64,000 nucleotides of DNA, from contig PARB01000057.1 in the NCBI GenBank assembly GCA_002709505.1, positions 62,001 through 126,000 of the forward strand. Reading direction: 5' to 3'. The notes beneath the pieces were generated by a model. The model worked only from the letters and a program-made list of their open reading frames with translations. It did not search any database and was not told the origin of the DNA. Below are positions 40,488 through 48,933 of this stretch, piece after piece; the stretch's first letter is position 1; every line of letters starts with the position of its first letter. This DNA is from Paracoccaceae bacterium. Lineage in GTDB: Bacteria > Pseudomonadota > Alphaproteobacteria > Rhizobiales > Stappiaceae. A program made the translations under genes and the position numbers.

Positions 40488-41264
40488 ATGACTTCAGCGA
40501 AAATTTTGTCTTTGGCAGGTGTGGTGGCCACATCACTCGCGGCCGGATCCGCTCTTGCGCAGGACGCAGGCTCCTTCGAGCGTGACATCTATATGCGTCT
40601 TGAGGCCGGGGGCGCCTTTCTGGGCCAGAATCGCGGCAACTGGACCGGCCCGGGACCTGCGGATCCCCAGATCACGCACTCCTTGAGCAATCCTGGCGCG
40701 TTCTTCGGCTCCGTCGCCGTGGGAACCACGGTCTTTGACGGCCTGCGCACCGATCTGTCGCTGTCCTACCAGAGCCGCATGAATGTGAAGGGGCAGTGGA
40801 TCGCTCCGGCCGCGGGCGCGCCGCATGCGAACATGGATGTGGACGTTTCGAGCTGGATCGTGATGGCGAACGTCTTTGCCGAACCGCTGGCGCTTGCCGG
40901 TTACGAAAGCCCCATCCGCCCGTTTGTGACCGGCGGTCTGGGTGTGGCCTTCAACCAGATGGACGACTGGACCCGCACCAATCCGGCAGCCGTTCAGCCT
41001 GTCCGTACGTTTGAGGGCAACACCGAGACCTCGTTCGCCTGGTCGATCGGCGGCGGTGTCTCGGCATCGCTTGGAGATCTCTTCGGCCTGGGGCGCCCGA
41101 TCGATCTCGACCTGACCTATCGCTACATCGATGCCGGAAAGGTCCAGGGTGGAGGCACTCCGCTGCCGGGGAGCGGGACAAGCGTTCCGCGGGAGCCGTT
41201 CAACTACGACAATACGCTCCACACCGTCTCGATCGGTGTCCGGATCCCCTTTTCCACGTATTGA
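40488..41264 (+). CDS. Outer-membrane beta-barrel protein
   Basis: The 258-residue protein has a signal peptide (MTSAKILSLAGVVATSLAAG, cleavage ALA-QD) and alternating strands of an eight-stranded Opa/OmpA-like barrel: YMRLEAGGAFLGQ, FGSVAVGTTVFDGLRTDLSL, IRPFVTGGLGVAFNQM, SFAWSIGGGVSASLG, LDLTYRYIDAG, ending TVSIGVRIPFSTY with an aromatic terminal residue. GGGGGAA precedes the ATG. A strong terminator follows, so it is a single-gene unit. Role probably structural or surface-related. Confidence 0.85.
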   Translation: MTSAKILSLAGVVATSLAAGSALAQDAGSFERDIYMRLEAGGAFLGQNRGNWTGPGPADPQITHSLSNPGAFFGSVAVGTTVFDGLRTDLSLSYQSRMNVKGQWIAPAAGAPHANMDVDVSSWIVMANVFAEPLALAGYESPIRPFVTGGLGVAFNQMDDWTRTNPAAVQPVRTFEGNTETSFAWSIGGGVSASLGDLFGLGRPIDLDLTYRYIDAGKVQGGGTPLPGSGTSVPREPFNYDNTLHTVSIGVRIPFSTY

Positions 41265-41292
41265 TACCGACAGCGCGCAAGCCGCTGACGAG

Positions 41293-41319
41293 AAGCCGGG
41301 ACCTGCGTCCCGGCTTTTT
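41293..41319 (+). terminator. Terminator of outer-membrane protein gene
   Basis: AAGCCGGGAC pairs with GTCCCGGCTT (10 bases, loop CTGC) and runs into TTTC, 29 bases after the stop codon. It is a standard intrinsic terminator. Confidence 0.88.
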
Positions 41320-41455
41320 CGTGTCTGCCGCCACGATTTGCCGGCTGGGAGACCTTCCGGTGCGGTCGTGTTTGCGGTTCCCCGCAAGTCCCGATAGGCT
41401 GCCGGAAAATCGGGGCCGCCGCGACCGCGGAAGGTCAACAGTCCAAGAGGGTTAG

Positions 41456-42649
41456 ATGACGCAGCGTGAAGTCGTTCTCGTTTCGGGTGTGCGCACGGCA
41501 ATTGGCAGCTTCGGAGGATCGCTGAAGAGCGTGCCGCCGACGGAGTTGGGGGCGAAGGTGGCCGCCGAGGCGATCCGGCGCTCGCGCGTGGCCGCAACCG
41601 ACATTGGCCATGTGGTGTTCGGCCATGTGATCAACACCGAACCCCGCGACATGTATCTTGCGCGCGTTGCCGCCGTGGAGGCGGGCATTCCGGTCGAGAC
41701 GCCGGCGCTGACCGTGAACCGCCTGTGCGGCTCGGGCGCGCAGGCCATCGTCTCGGCCGCTCAGTCGATCCTCCTCGGCGATACCGATTACGCGCTCGCC
41801 GGTGGCGCGGAATCGATGAGCCGCGCCCCCTACGCCTCGTCGGGCGCGCGCTTCGGCGTGAAGATGGGCGATGCCGCCTTGCACGACATGATGCTCGGCG
41901 CGCTGAACGATCCCTTCGGCGGTGGGCACATGGGCGTGACCGCGGAAAATGTCGCCGAACGCTACACCATCAGCCGCGAGGCGCAGGATGCGCTGGCCGT
42001 CGACAGCCAGAACCGTGCGGGCATTGCCATTCGCGACGGCCGCTTCGTCGACCAGATCCTGCCGATCGAGGTCCGCGCCGGTCGCGAGACCGTGACCTTC
42101 GATACCGACGAACATCCGCGCCCGGACACCTCGCCCTCGACGCTGAGCGGCCTGCGGGCCGTGTTCCGCAAGGACGGCTCGGTGACGGCCGGCAATTCCT
42201 CCGGGATCAACGACGGCGCGGCGGCCGTCGTTCTGGCCGAACGGTCGACGGCCGAGGCGCGCGGCCTGACGCCGATGGCGCGGCTGATCGGCTATGCCCA
42301 TGCCGGCGTTTCGCCGGATGTCATGGGCATCGGTCCGGTTCCGGCGGTGCAGAAACTGTTTGAAAAGACCGGAATGACGGCGGCGGATTTCGACGTGATC
42401 GAATCCAACGAGGCCTTCGCGGCGCAGGCCTGCGCGGTGATGCGCGAACTGGGCCTGCCCTCCAATCGGGTCAACCCGAACGGCGGCGCCATCGCGCTCG
42501 GTCACCCGGTCGGCGCCACGGGCTGTATCCTTGCCGTCAAGGCGATGTACGAGCTGGAGCGCACCGGCGGGCGCTATGCGCTGGTGACCATGTGCATCGG
42601 CGGCGGGCAGGGCATTGCGCTGGCGCTGGAGAACCTCAGCGCGGCGTGA
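41456..42649 (+). CDS. Acetyl-CoA acetyltransferase / beta-ketothiolase
   Basis: The 397-residue thiolase has the acyl-accepting Cys91 in NRLCGSGAQA, the catalytic histidine in NPNGGAIALGHPVGATG and the C-terminal CIGGGQGIA cysteine. Such enzymes condense or cleave acetyl-CoA/acetoacetyl-CoA or 3-ketovaleryl-CoA (PhaA/BktB types). No phaB or phaC is adjacent. AGAGGG lies before the ATG. It stands alone between a terminator and the convergent radical SAM gene. Confidence 0.93.
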   Translation: MTQREVVLVSGVRTAIGSFGGSLKSVPPTELGAKVAAEAIRRSRVAATDIGHVVFGHVINTEPRDMYLARVAAVEAGIPVETPALTVNRLCGSGAQAIVSAAQSILLGDTDYALAGGAESMSRAPYASSGARFGVKMGDAALHDMMLGALNDPFGGGHMGVTAENVAERYTISREAQDALAVDSQNRAGIAIRDGRFVDQILPIEVRAGRETVTFDTDEHPRPDTSPSTLSGLRAVFRKDGSVTAGNSSGINDGAAAVVLAERSTAEARGLTPMARLIGYAHAGVSPDVMGIGPVPAVQKLFEKTGMTAADFDVIESNEAFAAQACAVMRELGLPSNRVNPNGGAIALGHPVGATGCILAVKAMYELERTGGRYALVTMCIGGGQGIALALENLSAA

Positions 42650-42655
42650 GGCGGA

Positions 42656-42700
42656 CCCGCCCGAAGCATTCCCGCCTAAAGCATGGCCGCCCAAAGCATG
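42656..42700. repeat. Three tandem 15-base repeats between thiolase and radical SAM gene
   Basis: Three units of exactly 15 bases share the pattern CCGCC-(N)2-AAGCAT: CCCGCCCGAAGCATT, CCCGCCTAAAGCATG and GCCGCCCAAAGCATG. They are noncoding, in the 82-base convergent gap. Confidence 0.6.
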
Positions 42701-42731
42701 CCCCAGGGATCGTGCGCTTGAGGGGGTGGCG

Positions 42732-43913
42732 TCAGGCCGCCCCTTCAAGCCGGGTCTCGAAGATCTCCCGCGGGTAGCCGTTGGCGACGAGCAGATCCCG
42801 GACACGGGCGTAGAACACCTGATAGCCCTCGCAATAGGCGGACGGATTGTTGAACCCGCCGTTTCGGGAAAACCGGTTCTCGACATCCCCTCCGCGGCAC
42901 AGGCGCGCCCATTCGCAGCCGTTGCATCCGCTCGGCAGGCTGTGCAGACCGGCTTCGCTCTCAAGGCTGCGCACAAGGGTCAGGTGATCCCGCAGCGGAG
43001 TGTCGTCGACAGACGTCTGCGGCAGGTCGCGGTACCAGGGCAGTGCGGGAATATAGGAATCATTCAGCGCGATGCTGCCGTCGCTCTGGACGACGACGAT
43101 CTGCACATTTTCGCTGCGCATCGGGCCGCCCAGACGAAACCGAGCCAGGGCGCGCTCGATCTGGCGCACGAACACCGAGGCATCGTCTTCCTTGAGCCAG
43201 GCTTCGAAGACATCGGCGAGTTGCCGCCCGTAGGCCGCCGCGGTTTCGCCGTCGCCGGCAAATCCGTCGTCGCGAGAGCGGTCGGGAAGCAGGAAACTCA
43301 TCTCGCGCACCCCCATTGCGCGGAAGCTGCGGTAGATCTCGGCCAGGTCGTTGCGCCAGTCCAGCACCGAGATCGTCGAGGGGCCAAGCGCCCGGTCGTC
43401 GTTCGACCAGTCCACCAAGCGCTCCAGATTCCGTTTCGTCGTCTCGAAGGTCGACCGTCCGCGCTTGTCGAGGCGATGCCGGTCGTGGGCAAGCCTGTCG
43501 CCGTCGATGCTGACGCCGACGTGGACGCGGTGCCGCGAAAACGCCTCGAGCCACGCAGGCGAAAGGATGGTTCCATTCGTCTGGATCGCGAAACCGAGAG
43601 ACGCCTTCGGCTCTATCGCCGCGCGCAGCGACGCGCAGATGCGATCGAAGGCACGCGGCTTCAGAAGCATCGGCTCGCCGCCGTGAAAGGACAGCAGGAC
43701 CTTCCTGATCCCGAGATCGTCGCAGCCTTGCGTGATCCACTGGCCGACCGCCTCGGCACGGTCCTGATCGACAACCGGCGGGCGGGCGAGGGCGCGCGTG
43801 TCCCCCATGTTGAAATAATAGCAATAGTCGCAGTCGATGTTGCAGCGTTCGGCGACCTTGAACACCACCTGCAACGTATCGGGGGGTGCTTCATCCGCGG
43901 TGCGAGGTGACAT
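42732..43913 (-). CDS. Radical SAM/SPASM peptide maturase (probable cyclophane-forming)
   Basis: The 393-residue enzyme has the radical SAM cluster motif C24-x3-C28-x2-C31 in ERCNIDCDYCYYF, the GGEPM motif near residue 80, and a C-terminal SPASM-like set C330-x2-C333-x5-C339-x21-C361 (GCNGCEWARLCRGGD) for an auxiliary Fe-S cluster. This architecture is shared by anaerobic sulfatase maturases and by RiPP maturases such as XyeB, GrrM/OscB and FxsB. No sulfatase is nearby. A 76-residue gene with repeated Y-x-Q and F-x-D motifs lies 155 bases upstream on the same strand, so a peptide-modifying role is favoured. GGAGG precedes the ATG. Confidence 0.85.
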   Translation of the reverse strand: MSPRTADEAPPDTLQVVFKVAERCNIDCDYCYYFNMGDTRALARPPVVDQDRAEAVGQWITQGCDDLGIRKVLLSFHGGEPMLLKPRAFDRICASLRAAIEPKASLGFAIQTNGTILSPAWLEAFSRHRVHVGVSIDGDRLAHDRHRLDKRGRSTFETTKRNLERLVDWSNDDRALGPSTISVLDWRNDLAEIYRSFRAMGVREMSFLLPDRSRDDGFAGDGETAAAYGRQLADVFEAWLKEDDASVFVRQIERALARFRLGGPMRSENVQIVVVQSDGSIALNDSYIPALPWYRDLPQTSVDDTPLRDHLTLVRSLESEAGLHSLPSGCNGCEWARLCRGGDVENRFSRNGGFNNPSAYCEGYQVFYARVRDLLVANGYPREIFETRLEGAA

Positions 43914-44068
43914 CTTGACCTCCGGGAACGGGCTGTGCGGTCACGGCCCCGCGGCACGTCGGGCCTCCCTCCGGATGCCCGGAGCAGGAGCAAACGGTCG
44001 CAGGGCCGTGAGGCGTTTTTCGCGTCCGAGCAGGGCGCGCGGGTAGGGCCGGCGGCAAGCGCCCGCTG

Positions 44069-44299
44069 TCAGGGGCTTTGGTTGTAGGCGCCGCTGCCCT
44101 GATCGTGGAACCCGCCGGTCTGCGTGTAGTCCCCGTTGGTCTGTCCGTAGTAGCCGTCGCCGTTGGTCCGCACGACGCCGACCGGCGACAGCAGGCCGTC
44201 GATAATACCCTGACCAATGACCCTGCGCAGGTCTTCTTCGCGTTTCAGCCTGTCCGTCAGCCTTTTGTCCGGGGTTTTTCCGTCGGGGGCTTTGGCCAT
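44069..44299 (-). CDS. Probable RiPP precursor peptide with aromatic-x-Gln/Asp repeats
   Basis: The 76-residue peptide has a charged, helix-prone leader (DKRLTDRLKREEDLRRVIGQ, residues 11-30), a conserved-looking GLLSPVG hinge, then a Gly/Asn/Gln-rich core (46-76) in which aromatics recur: Y51-G-Q53, Y58-T-Q60, F64-H-D66 and Y72-N-Q74, each spaced 6-8 residues and flanked by Gly-Asp or Gly-Gly. Three-residue aromatic-x-polar motifs are the sites that radical SAM cyclophane synthases crosslink. AGGGAGA precedes the ATG at 44299; a start at 44356 would add 19 residues without a better site. It is probably cotranscribed with the maturase at 42732-43913. Product and activity unknown. Confidence 0.75.
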   Translation of the reverse strand: MAKAPDGKTPDKRLTDRLKREEDLRRVIGQGIIDGLLSPVGVVRTNGDGYYGQTNGDYTQTGGFHDQGSGAYNQSP

Positions 44300-44420
44300 A
44301 TGCTGTCTCCCTGGTTGGGGTGTCCGATCCCGCCTTCGCCGCGATGTGTCCGACACCTGTCAACGGCTCCACCGTGACCGCCAGATGCGGGCAAGCCGTG
44401 TTCGGTGAGCCGTCGCCCGC

Positions 44421-44441
44421 GTCTGGCGACAAACGCCAGAC
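44421..44441 (-). promoter_or_regulatory. Hairpin in the leader of the peptide gene
   Basis: GTCTGGCG-ACAAA-CGCCAGAC is a perfect 8-bp stem, 122 bases upstream of the precursor ATG. It would lie in the transcript leader if the promoter at 44463-44491 is right; it could also be a protein-binding palindrome. Confidence 0.4.
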
Positions 44442-44462
44442 CGTTGATGGCTTGCACCGGGA

Positions 44463-44491
44463 ATTCGAGCGGTGCACGTCAAAATAGTCAA
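44463..44491 (-). promoter_or_regulatory. Possible promoter of the peptide/maturase operon
   Basis: On the reverse strand TTGACT (44491-44486) and TCGAAT (44468-44463) are 17 bases apart. A second TTGACG overlaps at 44482-44477. The surrounding bases are AT-rich for this genome and lie in the 338-base divergent spacer with the ChaN-like gene. Confidence 0.35.
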
Positions 44492-44637
44492 TACGTATGA
44501 ATACACTTGAATTTCCGGTGACGTCGAAGCGGCTTGAAATGACCGCGTGGCTCGCCGGGCGGACCCGGACGCCTATCTTGGGTCTGAAAGACGCGCTTCA
44601 TCCGCTGTGTCCGCAACGCAGGCAGAAAGGAACCTTG

Positions 44638-45645
44638 ATGTCATCTGTTTCCGGTCTCGCAGTCAGGGGCCTCGTTGCCCTCTCGGTCCTTCTTGCGGGT
44701 CTGTCCGCGCGCGCGGATGTGCCCGCCTTCACGCTGGCGCAAGGCGCGGATCATCCGCTTTCGGGCAAGGTCTGGTCGCGCGCGGAGGGGGATTTCGTAT
44801 CGGGCGACGCGGTCGGGACGGCTGTGCGCGATGCGCGCTATGTGCTTCTCGGCGAGATCCACGACAATCCGGACCACCATGCCCTCCAGGCCTATCTGCT
44901 GGGTCAGGCGGCCTCAAACGGCCGCCGCCCCGCTGTGGTGCTGGAAATGATCCCGCGCGACCGGCAGGACAGGATCGAGGCGCATTTCGCTGGAACGCCG
45001 GCGGATGCGGCCGGGTTCGGCGCGGCCGTCGGCTGGTCCGAGCTTGGCTGGCCGGACTATGCGATCTACCGGCCAATCCTTGAGACCGCCCTGGAGGCCG
45101 GGCTGAGCGTGGTTGCGGGCGATGCGCCGCGCGCGGATCGCCGCGCGCTGGCACGGGAGGGACTGGAGAGCCTTGGTACGGAGACGGTCGCGACGCTGTC
45201 GCTGGACGCCCCGCTCGGTGTGGCGGAGGATGCCAGGCTTCTCGACACGCTGTTCGACGGTCATTGCGGGCTGATGCCGCGCGCGGCGCTGGCGCCGCTG
45301 GTCACGGTCCAGCGGCTGCGCGATGCGACGCTGGCTGATGCGATGATCGCGGCAGATGGCGCAGGCGCAGACGGTGCGGTGCTGATCGCCGGGGCCGGGC
45401 ATGTGCGCGCCGATTTCGGCGTGCCACGCTATCTGGCATGGCGCGACGCGACGGCCACCGTCGTCACGGTCGGGTTCGTCGAGGTGCGCGCGGATGCGAC
45501 GCAGCCGCAGGACTATGCGGCGGTCGGCGACGGTGACGCGGCGCTTTACGACTATGTCTGGTTCACGCCCGGACGCGGGGCGGAGCGCGGCGACCCTTGC
45601 GCGGAGCTGGAAAAGCGCTTCGGCAAGAAGCGCCAGGAAAACTGA
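44638..45645 (+). CDS. ChaN-family (haem-binding uptake-like, Tiki superfamily) protein
   Basis: The 335-residue protein has a signal peptide (MSSVSGLAVRGLVALSVLLA, cleavage ARA-DV) without a lipobox cysteine, and the ChaN/EreA-like motif YVLLGEIHDNPDHHALQAYL near residue 75 with GHVRADFGVPRYL near the end. ChaN of Campylobacter binds haem; related proteins are predicted metal-dependent hydrolases. GAAAGGAA precedes the ATG at 44638; the longer frame from 44497 lacks a signal start. It diverges from the RiPP-like operon; no functional tie is evident. Confidence 0.8.
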   Translation: MSSVSGLAVRGLVALSVLLAGLSARADVPAFTLAQGADHPLSGKVWSRAEGDFVSGDAVGTAVRDARYVLLGEIHDNPDHHALQAYLLGQAASNGRRPAVVLEMIPRDRQDRIEAHFAGTPADAAGFGAAVGWSELGWPDYAIYRPILETALEAGLSVVAGDAPRADRRALAREGLESLGTETVATLSLDAPLGVAEDARLLDTLFDGHCGLMPRAALAPLVTVQRLRDATLADAMIAADGAGADGAVLIAGAGHVRADFGVPRYLAWRDATATVVTVGFVEVRADATQPQDYAAVGDGDAALYDYVWFTPGRGAERGDPCAELEKRFGKKRQEN

Positions 45646-45678
45646 GCCAACCTGCTTTTCTGCAAGCGCATTGACGGT

Positions 45679-47580
45679 TCAGACCGGGGGCTGGGGAGGG
45701 TCCGCCTCCGTGGCCCGTTCCGGCGTATCATAGCCCTTGAGCCTGCGCGCGGTCACCTTCTTGCGTGCGCGGCGCATGCGCAGCCGGTTTGCGGCGCGTT
45801 TGCCCAGGCGACTGAGATCCTGCCGCGAAAAGAAGAACGGCAGCACCGGCTCTTCCGGCTCGACATGTTCCACCGCAAGCCCGACGGCGGTGATCCCGTG
45901 ATCGTCGTTGATGTCGCGCACGACGAGGTCGATGTCGCCATAGGGCACGCGGTCAGTCGGCTCGATGTCGTCGCCAAGCTCGCGTTCCATCAGCTGCTTG
46001 AGCGTCAGTTCGGCGTCGCGCCGCTCCACGCGGAACCCGTAGGCCGCGCCGACGTCGGCGATGCGCGTTGCCGGATCGAGCGGAAAGTCGCCGAACAGCG
46101 CCGGGTCGTGCTCGTCTTCCGGCGCGCCGGCGAAGAGTGCGTCGAGCACCGGTACCTGACGCGCGTTGGTGAGGATATAGACCCGGTCGCCGGCCTCGGG
46201 ACGTCCGGCCTTTTGCAGGCGGATCGTCTTGCCATCGCGCAGGATCAGCGTCGGCCTCGCCCAGCGGGGAATGCGGGCCCCGCGCGCCACGGCACTTGCC
46301 GGATGCACCGTGTAGCAGACGATTTCATGATCGAGCCCGCCCGGCAGTTCCAGCTCGATCCGCTCGACGGGGCCGCGCCTTGCAGGCACGATCAGCTTCA
46401 GCCATTTCGCCATCGGGCGGATTGTCCAGCCCTGAAGGACGAGAGAGGTCAGCACGATCAGGAAGGTGACGTTGAAGATCGCCTGGGCGTTCGGCAGATC
46501 CGCGATCAGCGGCAGGATCGCGAGCAGGATCGAGACCGCGCCGCGCAGGCCCACCCAGGAGACGAAGGCGATCTCCGCGCGGGTAAAGCCGAAGGGCAGC
46601 AGGCAGAGCCAGACCGCGACGGGCCGGGCGACGAAGATCAGCACGGCGGCGAGCACCAGTCCGGGGAGCGCCACCTCGCCGAACTGCGAGGGGGTCGCCA
46701 GAAGGCCCAGCGTCACGAACATGCCGATCTGCCCGAGCCAGGTCATGCCGCCCTGAAAGTTTTTCAGTGCCGGCTGCTGGCGGATGCGGACATTGCCGCA
46801 AGTAATACCTGCGACATAGACGGCGAGGAAACCGCTGCCGCCGGCAAGCGAGGTCGCACCGGAAAGCGCCAGCGCCAGCGCCAGCACGACGATCGGATAG
46901 AGCGCCGGCTCCAGGTTGACCCGGTTGACCAGTTGCACGATGGCATAGCCGCCGGCGAGACCCGCAGCCAGGCCGATACCCATCTGCTGGACGAATTGCA
47001 GGGCAAGTCCGCCGGCGGTGCCGCTGTCGAAGTCCAGCGCGCCGGCCGTGATCATGCTCACCAGCGTCATGGTGAGGAAGATCGCCATGGGGTCGTTCGA
47101 TCCCGATTCCACCTCCAGCGTGGCGGAGATCATCTCGCGCAGGTGGACCCCGCCGACGCGCAGGAGGAAGAACACCGCCGCCGCGTCGGTCGAGCCGACG
47201 ATGGCGCCGAGCAGGAGCCCCTCCACCCAGGACCAGTCGAACAGCAGATGCGCCGCCGTCCCGACCACCGCCGAGGTGATGCCGACGCCGAGCGTCGCCA
47301 GCACGAGGGCCGGCGCTGCGGCGAGCCGGAATGTCGACAGTCGGGTCCGAAAACCGGAATCGAACAGGATGATGGCAAGCGCGATGGAGCCGATGAAATA
47401 GGCCGCGCGCGCATCGGAAAAGGCGATGCCGCCGGGACCGTCCTCCCCGGCGGCAATGCCGACCAGCAGGAACACGAGCAGCAACGGCGCCCCGACCCGG
47501 AAGCTGACGAGCGACGTGAACACCGACACGGCCACGAGACCGGAGGCGATCAGGATCACGAGGTTCAGCGTTTCGAGCAT
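45679..47580 (-). CDS. Potassium/proton antiporter, CvrA/NhaP2 type
   Basis: The 633-residue protein has about twelve membrane segments of the CPA1/CPA2 exchanger fold, with the ion-binding aspartates in GSTDAAAVFFLLR and VESGSNDPMAIFLT, then a TrkA-C-like domain (EIVCYTVHPASAVARGARIP) and a CorC/HlyC-like C-terminus (DIDLVVRDINDDHGITAVGL). This order matches NhaP2/CvrA, which exports K+ in exchange for H+. It is a single gene, convergent with the ChaN-like gene. Confidence 0.93.
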   Translation of the reverse strand: MLETLNLVILIASGLVAVSVFTSLVSFRVGAPLLLVFLLVGIAAGEDGPGGIAFSDARAAYFIGSIALAIILFDSGFRTRLSTFRLAAAPALVLATLGVGITSAVVGTAAHLLFDWSWVEGLLLGAIVGSTDAAAVFFLLRVGGVHLREMISATLEVESGSNDPMAIFLTMTLVSMITAGALDFDSGTAGGLALQFVQQMGIGLAAGLAGGYAIVQLVNRVNLEPALYPIVVLALALALSGATSLAGGSGFLAVYVAGITCGNVRIRQQPALKNFQGGMTWLGQIGMFVTLGLLATPSQFGEVALPGLVLAAVLIFVARPVAVWLCLLPFGFTRAEIAFVSWVGLRGAVSILLAILPLIADLPNAQAIFNVTFLIVLTSLVLQGWTIRPMAKWLKLIVPARRGPVERIELELPGGLDHEIVCYTVHPASAVARGARIPRWARPTLILRDGKTIRLQKAGRPEAGDRVYILTNARQVPVLDALFAGAPEDEHDPALFGDFPLDPATRIADVGAAYGFRVERRDAELTLKQLMERELGDDIEPTDRVPYGDIDLVVRDINDDHGITAVGLAVEHVEPEEPVLPFFFSRQDLSRLGKRAANRLRMRRARKKVTARRLKGYDTPERATEADPPQPPV

Positions 47581-47672
47581 TCAGCGTGGCCCTGCCCCGG
47601 TGTCGGGGCGTGTCGAGGGAATCGTGCAATTCCCCCGACTATACGGCAATTTGGGCCCGAATTGCGGTCGCC

Positions 47673-48803
47673 TCAGGCGGCGGCGCGCGGTGCGGTCGTC
47701 GCGACGCTTGCCGGCGTTGCCGCGCCGCTTGCAAAGATCCGGCCGAAGCGGTTCGCAAGGAAGGTGTCGAGCGCGATGTCTTCCTGCTTGATCAGGCCGC
47801 GCGTCGCGATCTTGCCTGCGCGCATCAGGTCGAGCGCGGTGCAGACACCGGCCGATGTGGTGCTCTGGATCGCCGACCATGTGTCGCCGGCAAACTCCTG
47901 CGCCGTCACCCGGTAGACGGCGGAATCCTGCTCGTGCAGGTCGCCCTTCGTTCCGGAGGCGGTGATGAAGATCAGCACCACATCCTGCCGGGTCATCGGC
48001 ACGGCGGTTTCCAGCACCTCGCGCATCAGGTCGCGGCGATCCTTCATGCCGAGGTCCTGCAGCAGCATGCGCATGATGTCGCGATGCCCCGGATAGCGGG
48101 TGGTGAGATAGCGCAGGTTCTGGACCTTGCCGGCCAGCGTCTCGCTCAGCGAGCCGAGACCGCCGGAGGTGTTGAACGCCTCGTAGGTCACGCCGTCGAG
48201 GGTGAAATTCTCGTAGCCCTCAAGCGGCTGAACCAGCGTCGGCTTGCCGTTGACGACGGCTTCGCAGGGCTCGCAATACTCGTTGATCAGCCCGTCGGTC
48301 GACCAGGTGAGATTGTACTTCAGCGCATTGGTGGGAAAGCGCGGCAGCGCGCCGACGCGCATCGTCAGCGTGTCGAGCGTGTCGAAGCGCTTGGCGAGGT
48401 CGTGACCGGCGATGGAAACGAAGCCCGGCGCCAGACCGCATTGCGGCGCGAAGGCCGTCTCCGCGCCCTCGGCGAGCGCGCGCACGGCCTTGGTCGAGGC
48501 GACGTCCTCCGTCAGGTCGAGATAATGCGCGCCGGCGCGTTTTGCGGCGCGGGCAATCGTTTCGGTGAGGAAGAACGGCGCGGCGGAGAGAACCGCCTTC
48601 TTGTCCGACAGGGCCGCGACCAGCGCATCCTCGTCGGCGACGTCGACCACCTCGGTGGCAACGCCCGGACGCGCGGCATTCGCCAGCGCGGCGGTGTCGC
48701 GGTCGGCGATGGTGACGGCATAATCGCCCGTATCGGCGAGCATCGCGGCAAGCGCGCGCCCGATCTTGCCTGCGCCCACGATCAGTACCGGCCATGTGCT
48801 CAT
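47673..48803 (-). CDS. Saccharopine dehydrogenase family protein (possible lysine 6-dehydrogenase)
   Basis: The 376-residue enzyme has a Rossmann N-terminus ([20 protein letters not shown]) and the saccharopine-dehydrogenase C-terminal domain with [19 protein letters not shown] and [20 protein letters not shown]. Stand-alone proteins of this size include L-lysine 6-dehydrogenase; the precise reaction is not certain. GAGGAGG precedes ATG 48803. An Lrp/AsnC gene lies 130 bases upstream on the same strand with shared inverted-repeat sites, consistent with amino-acid control. Confidence 0.8.
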   Translation of the reverse strand: MSTWPVLIVGAGKIGRALAAMLADTGDYAVTIADRDTAALANAARPGVATEVVDVADEDALVAALSDKKAVLSAAPFFLTETIARAAKRAGAHYLDLTEDVASTKAVRALAEGAETAFAPQCGLAPGFVSIAGHDLAKRFDTLDTLTMRVGALPRFPTNALKYNLTWSTDGLINEYCEPCEAVVNGKPTLVQPLEGYENFTLDGVTYEAFNTSGGLGSLSETLAGKVQNLRYLTTRYPGHRDIMRMLLQDLGMKDRRDLMREVLETAVPMTRQDVVLIFITASGTKGDLHEQDSAVYRVTAQEFAGDTWSAIQSTTSAGVCTALDLMRAGKIATRGLIKQEDIALDTFLANRFGRIFASGAATPASVATTAPRAAA

Positions 48804-48897
48804 GACGTAAATCCTCCTCAAAAGTCTTGATTTCGAGGAGGTTACGTCCGTGTCCGTTCGCCGGGGAGGGCCCATTCCGCCGGATGTTGCCGGTTTT

Positions 48898-48924
48898 TCG
48901 TCGATTTGACAGAATTTCCGACGA
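48898..48924. promoter_or_regulatory. Candidate Lrp operator before saccharopine-dehydrogenase gene
   Basis: TCGTCG-N15-CGACGA lies between the Lrp stop and the dehydrogenase start. The half-sites match those in the perfect palindrome upstream of the Lrp gene, so both probably bind the same regulator. Confidence 0.45.
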
Positions 48925-48933
48925 TTTGCCGGA

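Noticed and set aside
40228-40491. An 87-codon frame in the spacer before the outer-membrane protein
   Set aside because: It starts only with TTG, has no ribosome site, overlaps the next gene start and shows no recognisable domain.
42732-43913. Anaerobic sulfatase maturase as the name for the radical SAM gene
   Set aside because: The fold is shared, but no sulfatase gene is in the window and a repeat-bearing small peptide gene sits directly upstream, so the RiPP maturase reading is preferred.
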